Assembly (NCBI RefSeq): GCF_009184425.1
Contig: NZ_WELG01000001.1
Span: forward strand, 785,033-849,032
Direction: 5' to 3'
Source: Flagellimonas olearia
GTDB lineage: Bacteria; Bacteroidota; Bacteroidia; Flavobacteriales; Flavobacteriaceae
DNA length: 64,000 bases
Shown here: positions 8,777 through 15,921 of the stretch, piece by piece
Layout of the letters: each line of letters starts with the position of its first letter
Numbering within the stretch: the first letter of the stretch is position 1
The notes under the pieces: model-generated
The model's database searches: none
Seen by the model: the letters and a program-made list of their open reading frames with translations, nothing else
Told to the model about the DNA's origin: nothing
Position numbers and translations under genes: made by a program

Positions 8777-9661
8777 TCAAGGTATTGCTGTATTGATTTC
8801 AATCCAGTACCCTTCCGGGTCTTGGATGTAGATTTGTTTTGCGCCATCAGAGCGGTCGGTAATGGAGTTTTTGTTTCCCGGTCGGTCGTAAAAATCAATG
8901 TTCATTGCCATCAAGTGCTCAATGAAACTTTCCAGGTCTTGAGTGGATAAGCACAGATGCATGCTCTTGTCTTTCATAAACCCTTCCACATCTTTTTTGA
9001 TCAATTGCAACTGGGAACTTCCATGTATTTGAAACCACCTAAAACCAGGAGCGTTATCGGGGTGGGGAATTTCGGTCAATCCAAATACATCACGATAAAA
9101 ATCACCGGTTTCCATCAACTTGTCCACGATGATGGAATAATGATCAAATATAAAACCAAAATCAGGGGTATCCGCCTTGAATTGGGTTTGAAGATAGGTT
9201 TGTTCCCAATTTCCATCCTTGTAACTGCCCACCGTAAAATTATACGTGTTCGCATCCACATATTGCCAATAATCCGTTACCTGTGAGTCGCCATATTGAT
9301 AGGTATAGACGATGTCCTTGCCTTTTTGGACCACGGTACCTTTGGTGACACCGCCAAAAACATCAAACTCCCAAAAAACAACGGATTGGGTCTGGGCATC
9401 GTATTTTCTGATGCCATGGTTTCTGTCACCGTACATGGTCTGCTCCTGATTGGTGAACCCCTTGCTGTGCGATACTACCAAGGTTTGGCCCAAATCATAG
9501 GCAAAGGTGATTTCCTGTATAAACTGGGAACCATCTCCCCAAGTACCTTCAGCTTTCCATGTTTTTCCGATGAGAGGTTCAAAAATGGAAAGTGCGGGAC
9601 TCTGGGCCTGCAAGTTGAAAAAGCCTGCGAGAAGCAGGCTTAAACATATTGTTTTTTTCAT
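8777..9661 (-). CDS. Secreted two-domain protein: DUF1579-like beta-barrel plus VOC/glyoxalase domain
   Basis: 294 residues. A signal peptide (MKKTICLSLLLAGFFNLQAQ) is followed, at residues 25-150, by a domain with LIGKTWKAEGTW and YTYQYGD that resembles DUF1579/lipocalin-like barrels. Residues 165-294 form a VOC domain (SIIVDKLMETGDFYRDVFGL ... IQDPEGYWIEI) with the His (FDHYS, MHLCLS) and Glu (WIEIN) ligands of glyoxalase-fold enzymes. A periplasmic VOC domain is unusual because most are cytoplasmic. Three nt downstream of the M20 gene and 5 nt upstream of pirin. Confidence 0.75.
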   Translation of the reverse strand: MKKTICLSLLLAGFFNLQAQSPALSIFEPLIGKTWKAEGTWGDGSQFIQEITFAYDLGQTLVVSHSKGFTNQEQTMYGDRNHGIRKYDAQTQSVVFWEFDVFGGVTKGTVVQKGKDIVYTYQYGDSQVTDYWQYVDANTYNFTVGSYKDGNWEQTYLQTQFKADTPDFGFIFDHYSIIVDKLMETGDFYRDVFGLTEIPHPDNAPGFRWFQIHGSSQLQLIKKDVEGFMKDKSMHLCLSTQDLESFIEHLMAMNIDFYDRPGNKNSITDRSDGAKQIYIQDPEGYWIEINTAIP

Positions 9662-9664
9662 TTT

Positions 9665-11092
9665 CTATTGTCCTTGGATAGGGGGTGGGCCATCGATCAT
9701 GGCCTCATATTTTTCATCTCCTTTACGGGTCTTGTACTCTTCTTTTACCTTATCCACCAATTTTGGATTTTCAAAAAGGTCCAACATGGTCATTCCCATA
9801 GCTTTGGCAGCATAGACCATTCCTTTGTGGCCAATGCTCATTCCACCACAGGCCACTACGGCCCAGGAGTGCCACGGGGTATCTTTTGGGGCAACGGTGA
9901 CACTTAGGTTGATGTTGGGTACGTTCCAACTCACATCACCCACATCGGTAGACCCACCACCGGGAAGTTCTTCGGTTTCCCGCAATGGATTGATGTTACT
10001 GTCCATACCTACTTGCGGTTTTCCAGTAGCCTCTTGAATGGATTTGCCATAGGCAATCTCTTCATCCGTATAGGTAATGGGACCTAAAAGCTCCAGATTC
10101 TTTTGCATGATTTCACCTCCGGAACGGTTCACCAAGGTTTCATAAATTCCGGAAACCAAAGAGATTTTGTAATCCACATTGGCCATGATCGCTGCACCTT
10201 CGGCCATTTTTTTCACTTGTTCGTAGGTAGGGAGCATTACTTTTCGTTTGGGATCACGAACCCGTACCCAAATCCGGGAATAATCGGGAACCACATTGAC
10301 TACTTGGCCCCCATCTTGTATATGATAATGGATTCTTGAGGTAGGTCGTATATGCTCCCTATAATAGTTGATTCCCGTGGTGTACAGTTCCAAAGCATCC
10401 GAAGCACTACGTCCATTCCATGGGTCGGCTGAGGCATGGGCTGCCTGTCCGTAGAACTCCACAATAAAGTCGATCAACGAAAGGCCACTTTGTACATCGG
10501 CCTCGATATTGGCCCCGGGATGCCAGCTTACGTTCACATCCACGTCGTCCCAAAGTCCGGCTTCCACCATCCACACCTTGGCAAAATATTTTTCCTCGGC
10601 GGGGGTGCCCAAAAACTTGACGGTACCTTTTATTTTTCCAGCTTCAATCTGTTCTTTGATAGCAATCGCTGCACCCAAGCTGGCCGCTCCGAACATGTTG
10701 TGTCCACATCCATGTCCTGGCGCCCCTTCGATACGTGGGTCTTTGGTAGGGACCGTATTTTGTGATAATCCAGGGAGGGCATCAAACTCTCCCAAAATGC
10801 TGATTACCGGTTTTCCTGAACCATAGGTGGCCGTGAATGCCGTAGGGATATTGGCCACACCACGGGTGACGTTCATCCCATTCTCTTCGGCGTACTTGGC
10901 CAATATTTCGGCGGATTTTGATTCTTCAAAGGCTGTTTCGGCCAAGGCCCAAATGGAATCACTGATCTTGATTAGGTTATCCTTGTGCTGCTCTACGGAA
11001 GCAATCAAGGCCTTTTTGTTCGAAGTAAGTTTTTGTGCAGATAGGTTCAATGAAATCAAACCTAAAAAGAGTAAGGTTGAAATTTTTTTCAT
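9665..11092 (-). CDS. Secreted M20-family amidohydrolase (AbgB-like)
   Basis: 475 residues from ATG at 11092 (MKKISTLLFLGLISLNLSAQ signal peptide). M20 peptidase/amidohydrolase motifs: SILGEFDALPGL, GHGCGHNMFG (metal His), GTPAEE (catalytic Glu) and later HSWAVVACGGMSIGHKG. The closest familiar group is aminobenzoyl-glutamate hydrolase subunit B/hippurate hydrolase, which cleave amide bonds of N-acyl or aryl amino acids. Here it acts in the periplasm. First gene of the operon with the VOC protein and pirin. The specific substrate is not visible. Confidence 0.88.
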   Translation of the reverse strand: MKKISTLLFLGLISLNLSAQKLTSNKKALIASVEQHKDNLIKISDSIWALAETAFEESKSAEILAKYAEENGMNVTRGVANIPTAFTATYGSGKPVISILGEFDALPGLSQNTVPTKDPRIEGAPGHGCGHNMFGAASLGAAIAIKEQIEAGKIKGTVKFLGTPAEEKYFAKVWMVEAGLWDDVDVNVSWHPGANIEADVQSGLSLIDFIVEFYGQAAHASADPWNGRSASDALELYTTGINYYREHIRPTSRIHYHIQDGGQVVNVVPDYSRIWVRVRDPKRKVMLPTYEQVKKMAEGAAIMANVDYKISLVSGIYETLVNRSGGEIMQKNLELLGPITYTDEEIAYGKSIQEATGKPQVGMDSNINPLRETEELPGGGSTDVGDVSWNVPNINLSVTVAPKDTPWHSWAVVACGGMSIGHKGMVYAAKAMGMTMLDLFENPKLVDKVKEEYKTRKGDEKYEAMIDGPPPIQGQ

Positions 11093-11192
11093 TTTCAAAA
11101 TGTTTGAGTCGGTTAAACATGGTGAACAACCTCAAGACCAATAATATAAAATGACAAGAGATTGAACGAATTCTAAAAATACTGAAAATGCA

Positions 11193-12506
11193 TCAACCTA
11201 CCGCCTCTTTGTATACTTTTAAGCAGCGTTCGCGGGCCATTTTATGGTCCACTATTTTTTGTGGATAGCTAAGTTCCTGCAATTCGGGAACCCAATGATC
11301 AATATATTGCCTTTGCTTGTCGAACTTTTCAATCTGGGTCATGGGATTGAAAATCCTAAAATAGGGTGCTGCATCCACTCCACTACCAGCGGCCCATTGC
11401 CAATTCCCCACATTGCTGGCGAGTTCGTAGTCCAACAACTTTTCGGCAAAATAGGCTTCTCCCCAACGCCAATCGATGAGAAGGTGCTTGCACAAAAAGC
11501 TGGCCACGATCATCCGTACCCTGTTGTGCATGTAGCCCGTGGTATTGAGCTCCCGTATACCGGCATCCACAAAGGCATACCCTGTGTTTCCTGTTTTCCA
11601 CAGTTCAAACTCGGCTTCATTGTTTCGCCATTCCACACGGTCATACTTGGGTTTAAAAGCTTGGTTGACGGTATGGGGAAAATGCCATAAGATCTGCATA
11701 AAGAATTCCCGCCAAATCAGTTCGTTCCAAAACACTTCGTTTTTCTCGGATATGGCTTTTTGAACCATTTTACGGATAGAGACAGTGCCAAATCGTAAAT
11801 GGGGTCCTAGTTTTGATGTTCCATTGGAAAGGGCAGGAAAGTTTCTGGTTTCTTCGTAGTTCTCTATGAAATTTGGTGTTGCGGTGTAATCAAGAACTGG
11901 GATGGTTGATTTAGTAAACCCGATGTCTTTAAGACTTAGATTGGGTAAATTATCATCTTGTAATAATTTTTCTCCAAGCAAACTATACGAGTCATACTCG
12001 TTGATATTTTTGGATGGATTGAAATTTTCCTTCCAGCGTTTCATGTAAGGTGTGTACACCACATAAGGGTTGCCATCGTCCTTTACCACCTCATTTTTTT
12101 CGAATATCACCTGATCCTTATAGGTGTTGAATCCAATCCCATGCTTGTTCAGGAGTGCTTTTACTTCAGCATCCCGCTTTTGGGCATAAGGTTCATAGTC
12201 GTGATTGGTATAGACGGAATCGATATCATAATCGGAAATTAGATTCTGAAAAATTGAAATAGGGTTGCCATAAAAAAGAGCCAGACTTCCTTTGAATTGG
12301 GTTTGTAGGGTCTCCCGGATTTTTTGAAGTTGATCGTGAATGAAAGTTACCCGTGCATCATTCTTAGGAAGTTTGTCAAGTATTTCCGTGTCAAAAATGA
12401 ATATGGGGAGTATGGGGTGCCCACTTTTTAGGGCATGATACAGTCCAACATTGTCATCCAACCTTAAATCCCTTCTGAACCAAAATATGGAAATGGTTTT
12501 CTTCAT
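11193..12506 (-). CDS. Cryptochrome/deoxyribodipyrimidine photolyase
   Basis: 437 residues. The N-terminal photolyase domain starts FWFRRDLRLDDNVGLYHAL; the FAD-binding domain contains GTSKLGPHLRFGTVSIR, WNELIWREFFMQIL, NTGYAFVDAGIRELNTTGYMHNR and NWQWAAGSGVDAAPYFRIFNP. These motifs place it in the class I CPD photolyase/cryptochrome family. It repairs UV pyrimidine dimers using blue light; a purely photosensory role cannot be excluded. Downstream of the SRPBCC gene by 9 nt in one operon, with a palindromic operator. Confidence 0.93.
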   Translation of the reverse strand: MKKTISIFWFRRDLRLDDNVGLYHALKSGHPILPIFIFDTEILDKLPKNDARVTFIHDQLQKIRETLQTQFKGSLALFYGNPISIFQNLISDYDIDSVYTNHDYEPYAQKRDAEVKALLNKHGIGFNTYKDQVIFEKNEVVKDDGNPYVVYTPYMKRWKENFNPSKNINEYDSYSLLGEKLLQDDNLPNLSLKDIGFTKSTIPVLDYTATPNFIENYEETRNFPALSNGTSKLGPHLRFGTVSIRKMVQKAISEKNEVFWNELIWREFFMQILWHFPHTVNQAFKPKYDRVEWRNNEAEFELWKTGNTGYAFVDAGIRELNTTGYMHNRVRMIVASFLCKHLLIDWRWGEAYFAEKLLDYELASNVGNWQWAAGSGVDAAPYFRIFNPMTQIEKFDKQRQYIDHWVPELQELSYPQKIVDHKMARERCLKVYKEAVG

Positions 12507-12515
12507 CCCGTTACA

Positions 12516-13013
12516 TTAAATACGCTTGAGCTCCAGTGCATTCTTGGTTTCTTGGACCTGTCCAAAAAGTTGGATCAGTTTTTCTTCCCGATATTTAAAA
12601 ATATGTTGTAGTTGTTTTTTTATCCAAAAGGAATGGGCCAATCTGCCCATAACACCAAAGGGAAGCTTGTAATCCACAACGTCTTCCATAACCGTCCCGT
12701 TTAAGGTTTCCCTTAAAAAATGCTTGTGGTGCCAGAATACATAAGGACCAAAGCGTTGTTCATCAACAAAATAGTCATTTTCCACTACATGGGTGATTTC
12801 CGTGACCCATCGTACACTGGAAAAGGGAAAGGGCTTCACTTTATATTGGATAATTTGACCGGGATACATGGGTCTATCCGCCCCACTTAGAATATGGAAA
12901 CCCATACTACTTGGGGTAATCACTTTCAGGTTTTTTGGGTTTGATAAAAATTCCCAAGCCTTGGATTTGGTCACAGGGACTATTTGTACAGCTCTTAGTT
13001 GATACACCTTCAC
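12516..13013 (-). CDS. SRPBCC family protein of the photolyase operon
   Basis: 165 residues if translation starts at the GTG at 13013 (MKVYQLRAVQIVP); a GTG at 13007 is close behind. A TTG at 13031 would also fit the frame but is part of the -7 promoter box. The sequence KAWEFLSNPKNLKVITPSSMGF and the C-terminal region FGVMGRLAHSFWIKKQLQHIF match SRPBCC proteins typically encoded beside photolyases in light-inducible clusters. Ligand unknown. Nine nt upstream of the photolyase gene. Confidence 0.82.
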   Translation of the reverse strand: MKVYQLRAVQIVPVTKSKAWEFLSNPKNLKVITPSSMGFHILSGADRPMYPGQIIQYKVKPFPFSSVRWVTEITHVVENDYFVDEQRFGPYVFWHHKHFLRETLNGTVMEDVVDYKLPFGVMGRLAHSFWIKKQLQHIFKYREEKLIQLFGQVQETKNALELKRI

Positions 13014-13028
13014 GAGTTTAATGTGATA

Positions 13029-13071
13029 CAAAAATACAAAATGTTTAACTTTACTGTAAATAAATTAAACA
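13029..13071 (-). promoter_or_regulatory. Photolyase-operon promoter with 7-bp inverted-repeat operator
   Basis: On the minus strand the box TATTTTTG (complement of 13029-13036) is a perfect TAnnTTTG. Just upstream lies TGTTTAA-N16-TTAAACA (13042-13048 and 13065-13071), which covers the -33 position and the spacer. The -33 itself is TTTA, weak. This placement fits a repressor or a MerR-type regulator such as the light-responsive LitR/CarH family; that regulator is not in the window, so its identity is inference. Confidence 0.6.
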
Positions 13072-13168
13072 AAATATTTTATTTGTGAAATGTCTCAGTA
13101 GTAGCTTGAAGTTTTTGAGAAGCTACTTGTTTAGGAATTTCTTAACAAATGGGACATGTCTTTATATT

Positions 13169-13176
13169 TAGTTTTG
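13169..13176 (+). promoter_or_regulatory. -7 promoter box for DUF2911 gene
   Basis: TAGTTTTG fits TAnnTTTG and lies 28 nt upstream of the ATG at 13205. No TTG is present at the expected -33 spacing. It is in the divergent intergenic region shared with the photolyase operon. Confidence 0.4.
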
Positions 13177-13204
13177 TTCAGCTAACAATTAAAACACTAT
13201 TCCT

Positions 13205-14059
13205 ATGAAAAAATTTGCACTAGTAGTATTTACGGCATTGCTTTCGGTTTCCTTGCAGGCCCAGATACAGACCCCACAACCCAGTCCATCTTCAAAATTG
13301 GAGCAAGTGGTAGGACTTTCCAATGTCGTTGTGGAATATTCCCGTCCCTCCATGCGTGGTAGGACTATCTTTGGAGACTTGGTTCCGTATGACGCTCTTT
13401 GGAGAACAGGAGCCAATAAGAACACCACAGTTACCTTTAGCGATGATGTAGTAGTTGAGGGGAAAGAGTTAAAAGCCGGCACCTACGCTATTTTTACAAG
13501 ACCAAGTGAAGCCGTTTGGGAAGTCATTTTTTATTCGGATTCAGAGAACTGGGGAACGCCTAAAGAGTGGGATGCTTCCAAAGTGGCTGCAACGGTCAAA
13601 GTGGAAGTTTATCCAATGCCCGTTCCTATTGAAACCTTTACCATGACCATTGATGACCTTCATAACAATGGAGGTTCTTTGGGTATTATGTGGGAAAAAG
13701 TATATGTTGGAGTGAAGTTTGTTGTGCCCACCGTGGCCAAGACCACAGAGAGCATTGAAGCTGCTATGGCATCACCTTCCAATTTAAAGGCAGGCGATTA
13801 TTTTGATGCTGCCTATTACTATTTCAGTGAGGGGATGAACATGGGCAAAGCCAAGGAGTGGATAGACAAAGCGGTTTCCATGGGTGATGGTAGCGCCTAT
13901 TGGATGACGCGCGTTCAATCCTTGATCTATGCCAAGTTGGGCGACAAAAAAGGAGCCATTGAAGCCGCCAAGAAATCTTTGGTGGCTGCACAAGCCGAGG
14001 GTAACCAAGATTATGTAAAAATGAACAAGGAGTCCCTAAAAGAATGGGAAACCGAGTAA
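13205..14059 (+). CDS. DUF2911 domain-containing secreted protein
   Basis: 284 residues. A signal peptide (MKKFALVVFTALLSVSLQAQ) leads into DUF2911 (residues 25-180) with its signature VVVEYSRPSMRGRTIFG, DALWRTGANKNTTVTFS and KAGTYAIFTRP. Residues 190-284 are helical and TPR-like (AGDYFDAAYYYFSEG, EWIDKAVSMGDGSAYW, KKGAIEAAKKSL). DUF2911 proteins are common exported proteins of Bacteroidota with no settled function. Monocistronic, followed by a strong terminator. Confidence 0.88.
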   Translation: MKKFALVVFTALLSVSLQAQIQTPQPSPSSKLEQVVGLSNVVVEYSRPSMRGRTIFGDLVPYDALWRTGANKNTTVTFSDDVVVEGKELKAGTYAIFTRPSEAVWEVIFYSDSENWGTPKEWDASKVAATVKVEVYPMPVPIETFTMTIDDLHNNGGSLGIMWEKVYVGVKFVVPTVAKTTESIEAAMASPSNLKAGDYFDAAYYYFSEGMNMGKAKEWIDKAVSMGDGSAYWMTRVQSLIYAKLGDKKGAIEAAKKSLVAAQAEGNQDYVKMNKESLKEWETE

Positions 14060-14081
14060 GCATTTTTTTAAAGATTTTTGG

Positions 14082-14107
14082 AAGCCCACTTTATGTGGGC
14101 TTTTTTT
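14082..14107 (+). terminator. Rho-independent terminator after DUF2911 gene
   Basis: Perfect 8-bp stem AAGCCCAC/GTGGGCTT (14082-14089, 14095-14102) with a TTTAT loop, running into a T tract ending at 14107. It abuts the stop codon of the convergent symporter gene. On the minus strand there is no T tract after the stem, so it acts in the plus direction only. Confidence 0.85.
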
Positions 14108-15812
14108 ATGTTTCTATGGGAGAATTCCCCAAGAAGTTGTCAAAGGCTTGGGTGATAAAGGCCAATATAATGACCAGCACACATCCGAAGGCATTGAGCC
14201 ATAGGTAAGACATCCAATCCATGTACCAACCTATGATCACAATGATTTGGGTGACTATGGCTGCCACAAAAACAGCATTGCCTTTCACAAACTTGAAGAA
14301 AAATGCCAAGAGGAAAATACCCAATACGTTACCATAGAATATGGAACCTATGATATTAACCAGTTGTATAAGATTATCAAACAAACTGGCCACACAGGCA
14401 ATGGCGATGGCAATAATTCCCCAAAGAAGTGTAAAACCTTTTGTGGCAAAAAGGTAATGTTTGTCATCCTTGGGTTTCTTATTGTTCCTTTTGTAAAGGT
14501 CCAATGCAGTGATGGTCCCCAATGCATTGAGCTCCGAAGCCGTGGACGACATGGCCGCGGACAAGATAACGGCCAAAAGTAACCCAATGAGCCCCGTAGG
14601 AAGGTTGTTCAATATAAAATGTATGAAGACATAATCCTTGTCATTGGTTTCCACCGTGGTGCTAGCTTTGGAAATCAGTTCTTTGGCGGTGTCCCTACTG
14701 GCCCGTTCCTTTTCATTGATTTTGATGATATTCTGTTTGGCTTGTTGAATGGCATTGTATTCCTTGAGTTCCAGCGCTGCTGAAAAGGCATTTTGGGCAA
14801 TCCTTTTCTCCATTTCCAACTCCAGATGGTCTTCCTCCAAGGCCTTGTAATCATCCAAATATTCGGATTGCATTACCGCTTCAGTGGCCGCTGGGTTGAA
14901 ATTCAAGGGAGAGGGATTGTACTGATAGAAAACAAAGACCATGGCTCCCACCAATAGAATAAAAAACTGCATTGGGATTTTGAGGATTCCATTAAAAATC
15001 AATCCCAATTGGCTTTCTCGAACCGATTTTCCTGATAGGTAACGTTGTACTTGGCTTTGGTCGGTACCAAAATAGGCCAGGGCCAAAAAGAAACCACCTG
15101 TGATACCACTCCAAAAGGTATAGCGGTTGTTGGTGTCCAATGTAAAATCCAGTATGTCCAATTTGTTGTTGGCCCCTGCAATCTTCAATGCCTTTCCAAA
15201 GGAAACATCCGTAGGGAAGGATCCTAAGATGAAGAAAAAAGCAAAGAACATCCCCATCATGATGATGAACATCTGCTGCTTTTGGGTAACGCTTACCGCT
15301 TTTGTACCCCCGGATACAGTGTAAATAATGACCAGAATGCCAATGATGATGTTCAGGGTCCGTAAATCCCAACCCAACACGGCCGAAAGGATGATGGAAG
15401 GGGCAAAGATGGTGATTCCCGCGGCAAGACCACGCTGTACCAAAAACAGAAATGCGGTGAGTGTCCGGGTTTTTAGGTCAAACCTTCCCTCGAGCATTTC
15501 ATAGGCTGTAAAGACCTTCAGTTTTTTGTAAATGGGAATGAACACCAGGCAGATAACGATCATGGCCAATGGAAGTCCAAAGTAAAATTGGACAAAGCCC
15601 ATTCCATCATGGAATGCCTGGCCCGGTGTGGATAGGAAGGTGATGGCACTGGCCTGCGTGGCCATTACGGAAAGCCCAATGGTCCACCATTTGGCATCAT
15701 TGCCACTTAAAACATAATCGTCAACATTTTTACTCCCACGGGTCTTCCATACGCCGTACCCAACAATAAAGAGCAATGTACTACCAAGAATGATCCAATC
15801 TAATAAGGCCAT
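14106..15812 (-). CDS. Sodium:solute symporter (SSS family)
   Basis: 568 residues with about 13 membrane helices. The N-terminus DDYVLSGNDAKWWTIGLSVMATQASAITFLSTPG is typical of SSS transporters and includes the Na+-site region; SSTASELNALGTITALDLYKR is the conserved helix 8 region. A charged, mostly helical insert of about 80 residues (near residues 320-395) separates two membrane segments. Substrate unknown; sugars or N-acetyl sugars are plausible given the adjacent PIG-L deacetylase gene. Expressed with the tiny membrane protein just upstream. Confidence 0.9.
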   Translation of the reverse strand: MALLDWIILGSTLLFIVGYGVWKTRGSKNVDDYVLSGNDAKWWTIGLSVMATQASAITFLSTPGQAFHDGMGFVQFYFGLPLAMIVICLVFIPIYKKLKVFTAYEMLEGRFDLKTRTLTAFLFLVQRGLAAGITIFAPSIILSAVLGWDLRTLNIIIGILVIIYTVSGGTKAVSVTQKQQMFIIMMGMFFAFFFILGSFPTDVSFGKALKIAGANNKLDILDFTLDTNNRYTFWSGITGGFFLALAYFGTDQSQVQRYLSGKSVRESQLGLIFNGILKIPMQFFILLVGAMVFVFYQYNPSPLNFNPAATEAVMQSEYLDDYKALEEDHLELEMEKRIAQNAFSAALELKEYNAIQQAKQNIIKINEKERASRDTAKELISKASTTVETNDKDYVFIHFILNNLPTGLIGLLLAVILSAAMSSTASELNALGTITALDLYKRNNKKPKDDKHYLFATKGFTLLWGIIAIAIACVASLFDNLIQLVNIIGSIFYGNVLGIFLLAFFFKFVKGNAVFVAAIVTQIIVIIGWYMDWMSYLWLNAFGCVLVIILAFITQAFDNFLGNSPIET

Positions 15813-15818
15813 TAAGGT

Positions 15819-15920
15819 TTAATTATTTAGTATCATGATGAAATAAAAAATAAGGATATAGATCATGTTCAAAAGAATGACAATGGTGTATTCTTTCTTC
15901 CACTCGAATTTGGTATTCAT
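15819..15920 (-). CDS. Tiny single-pass membrane protein between PIG-L and symporter genes
   Basis: 33 residues (MNTKFEWKKEYT then a hydrophobic span to the C-terminus ending FIMILNN). The ATG at 15920 follows the stop of the PIG-L gene by one base (TAACATG), so it would be translated by termination-reinitiation; an ATG at 15935 in the same frame adds five residues. Its stop is 6 nt before the symporter start. A charged N-terminus, one membrane helix and a position squeezed between two genes of one operon suggest a small subunit or regulator of the symporter. Too small for routine gene calling. Confidence 0.6.
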   Translation of the reverse strand: MNTKFEWKKEYTIVILLNMIYILIFYFIMILNN

Positions 15921-15921
15921 G

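Noticed and set aside
13014-13031. TTG start at 13031 for the photolyase-operon SRPBCC protein
   Set aside because: This codon is the end of the perfect -7 box TATTTTTG, so it would not be in the transcript.
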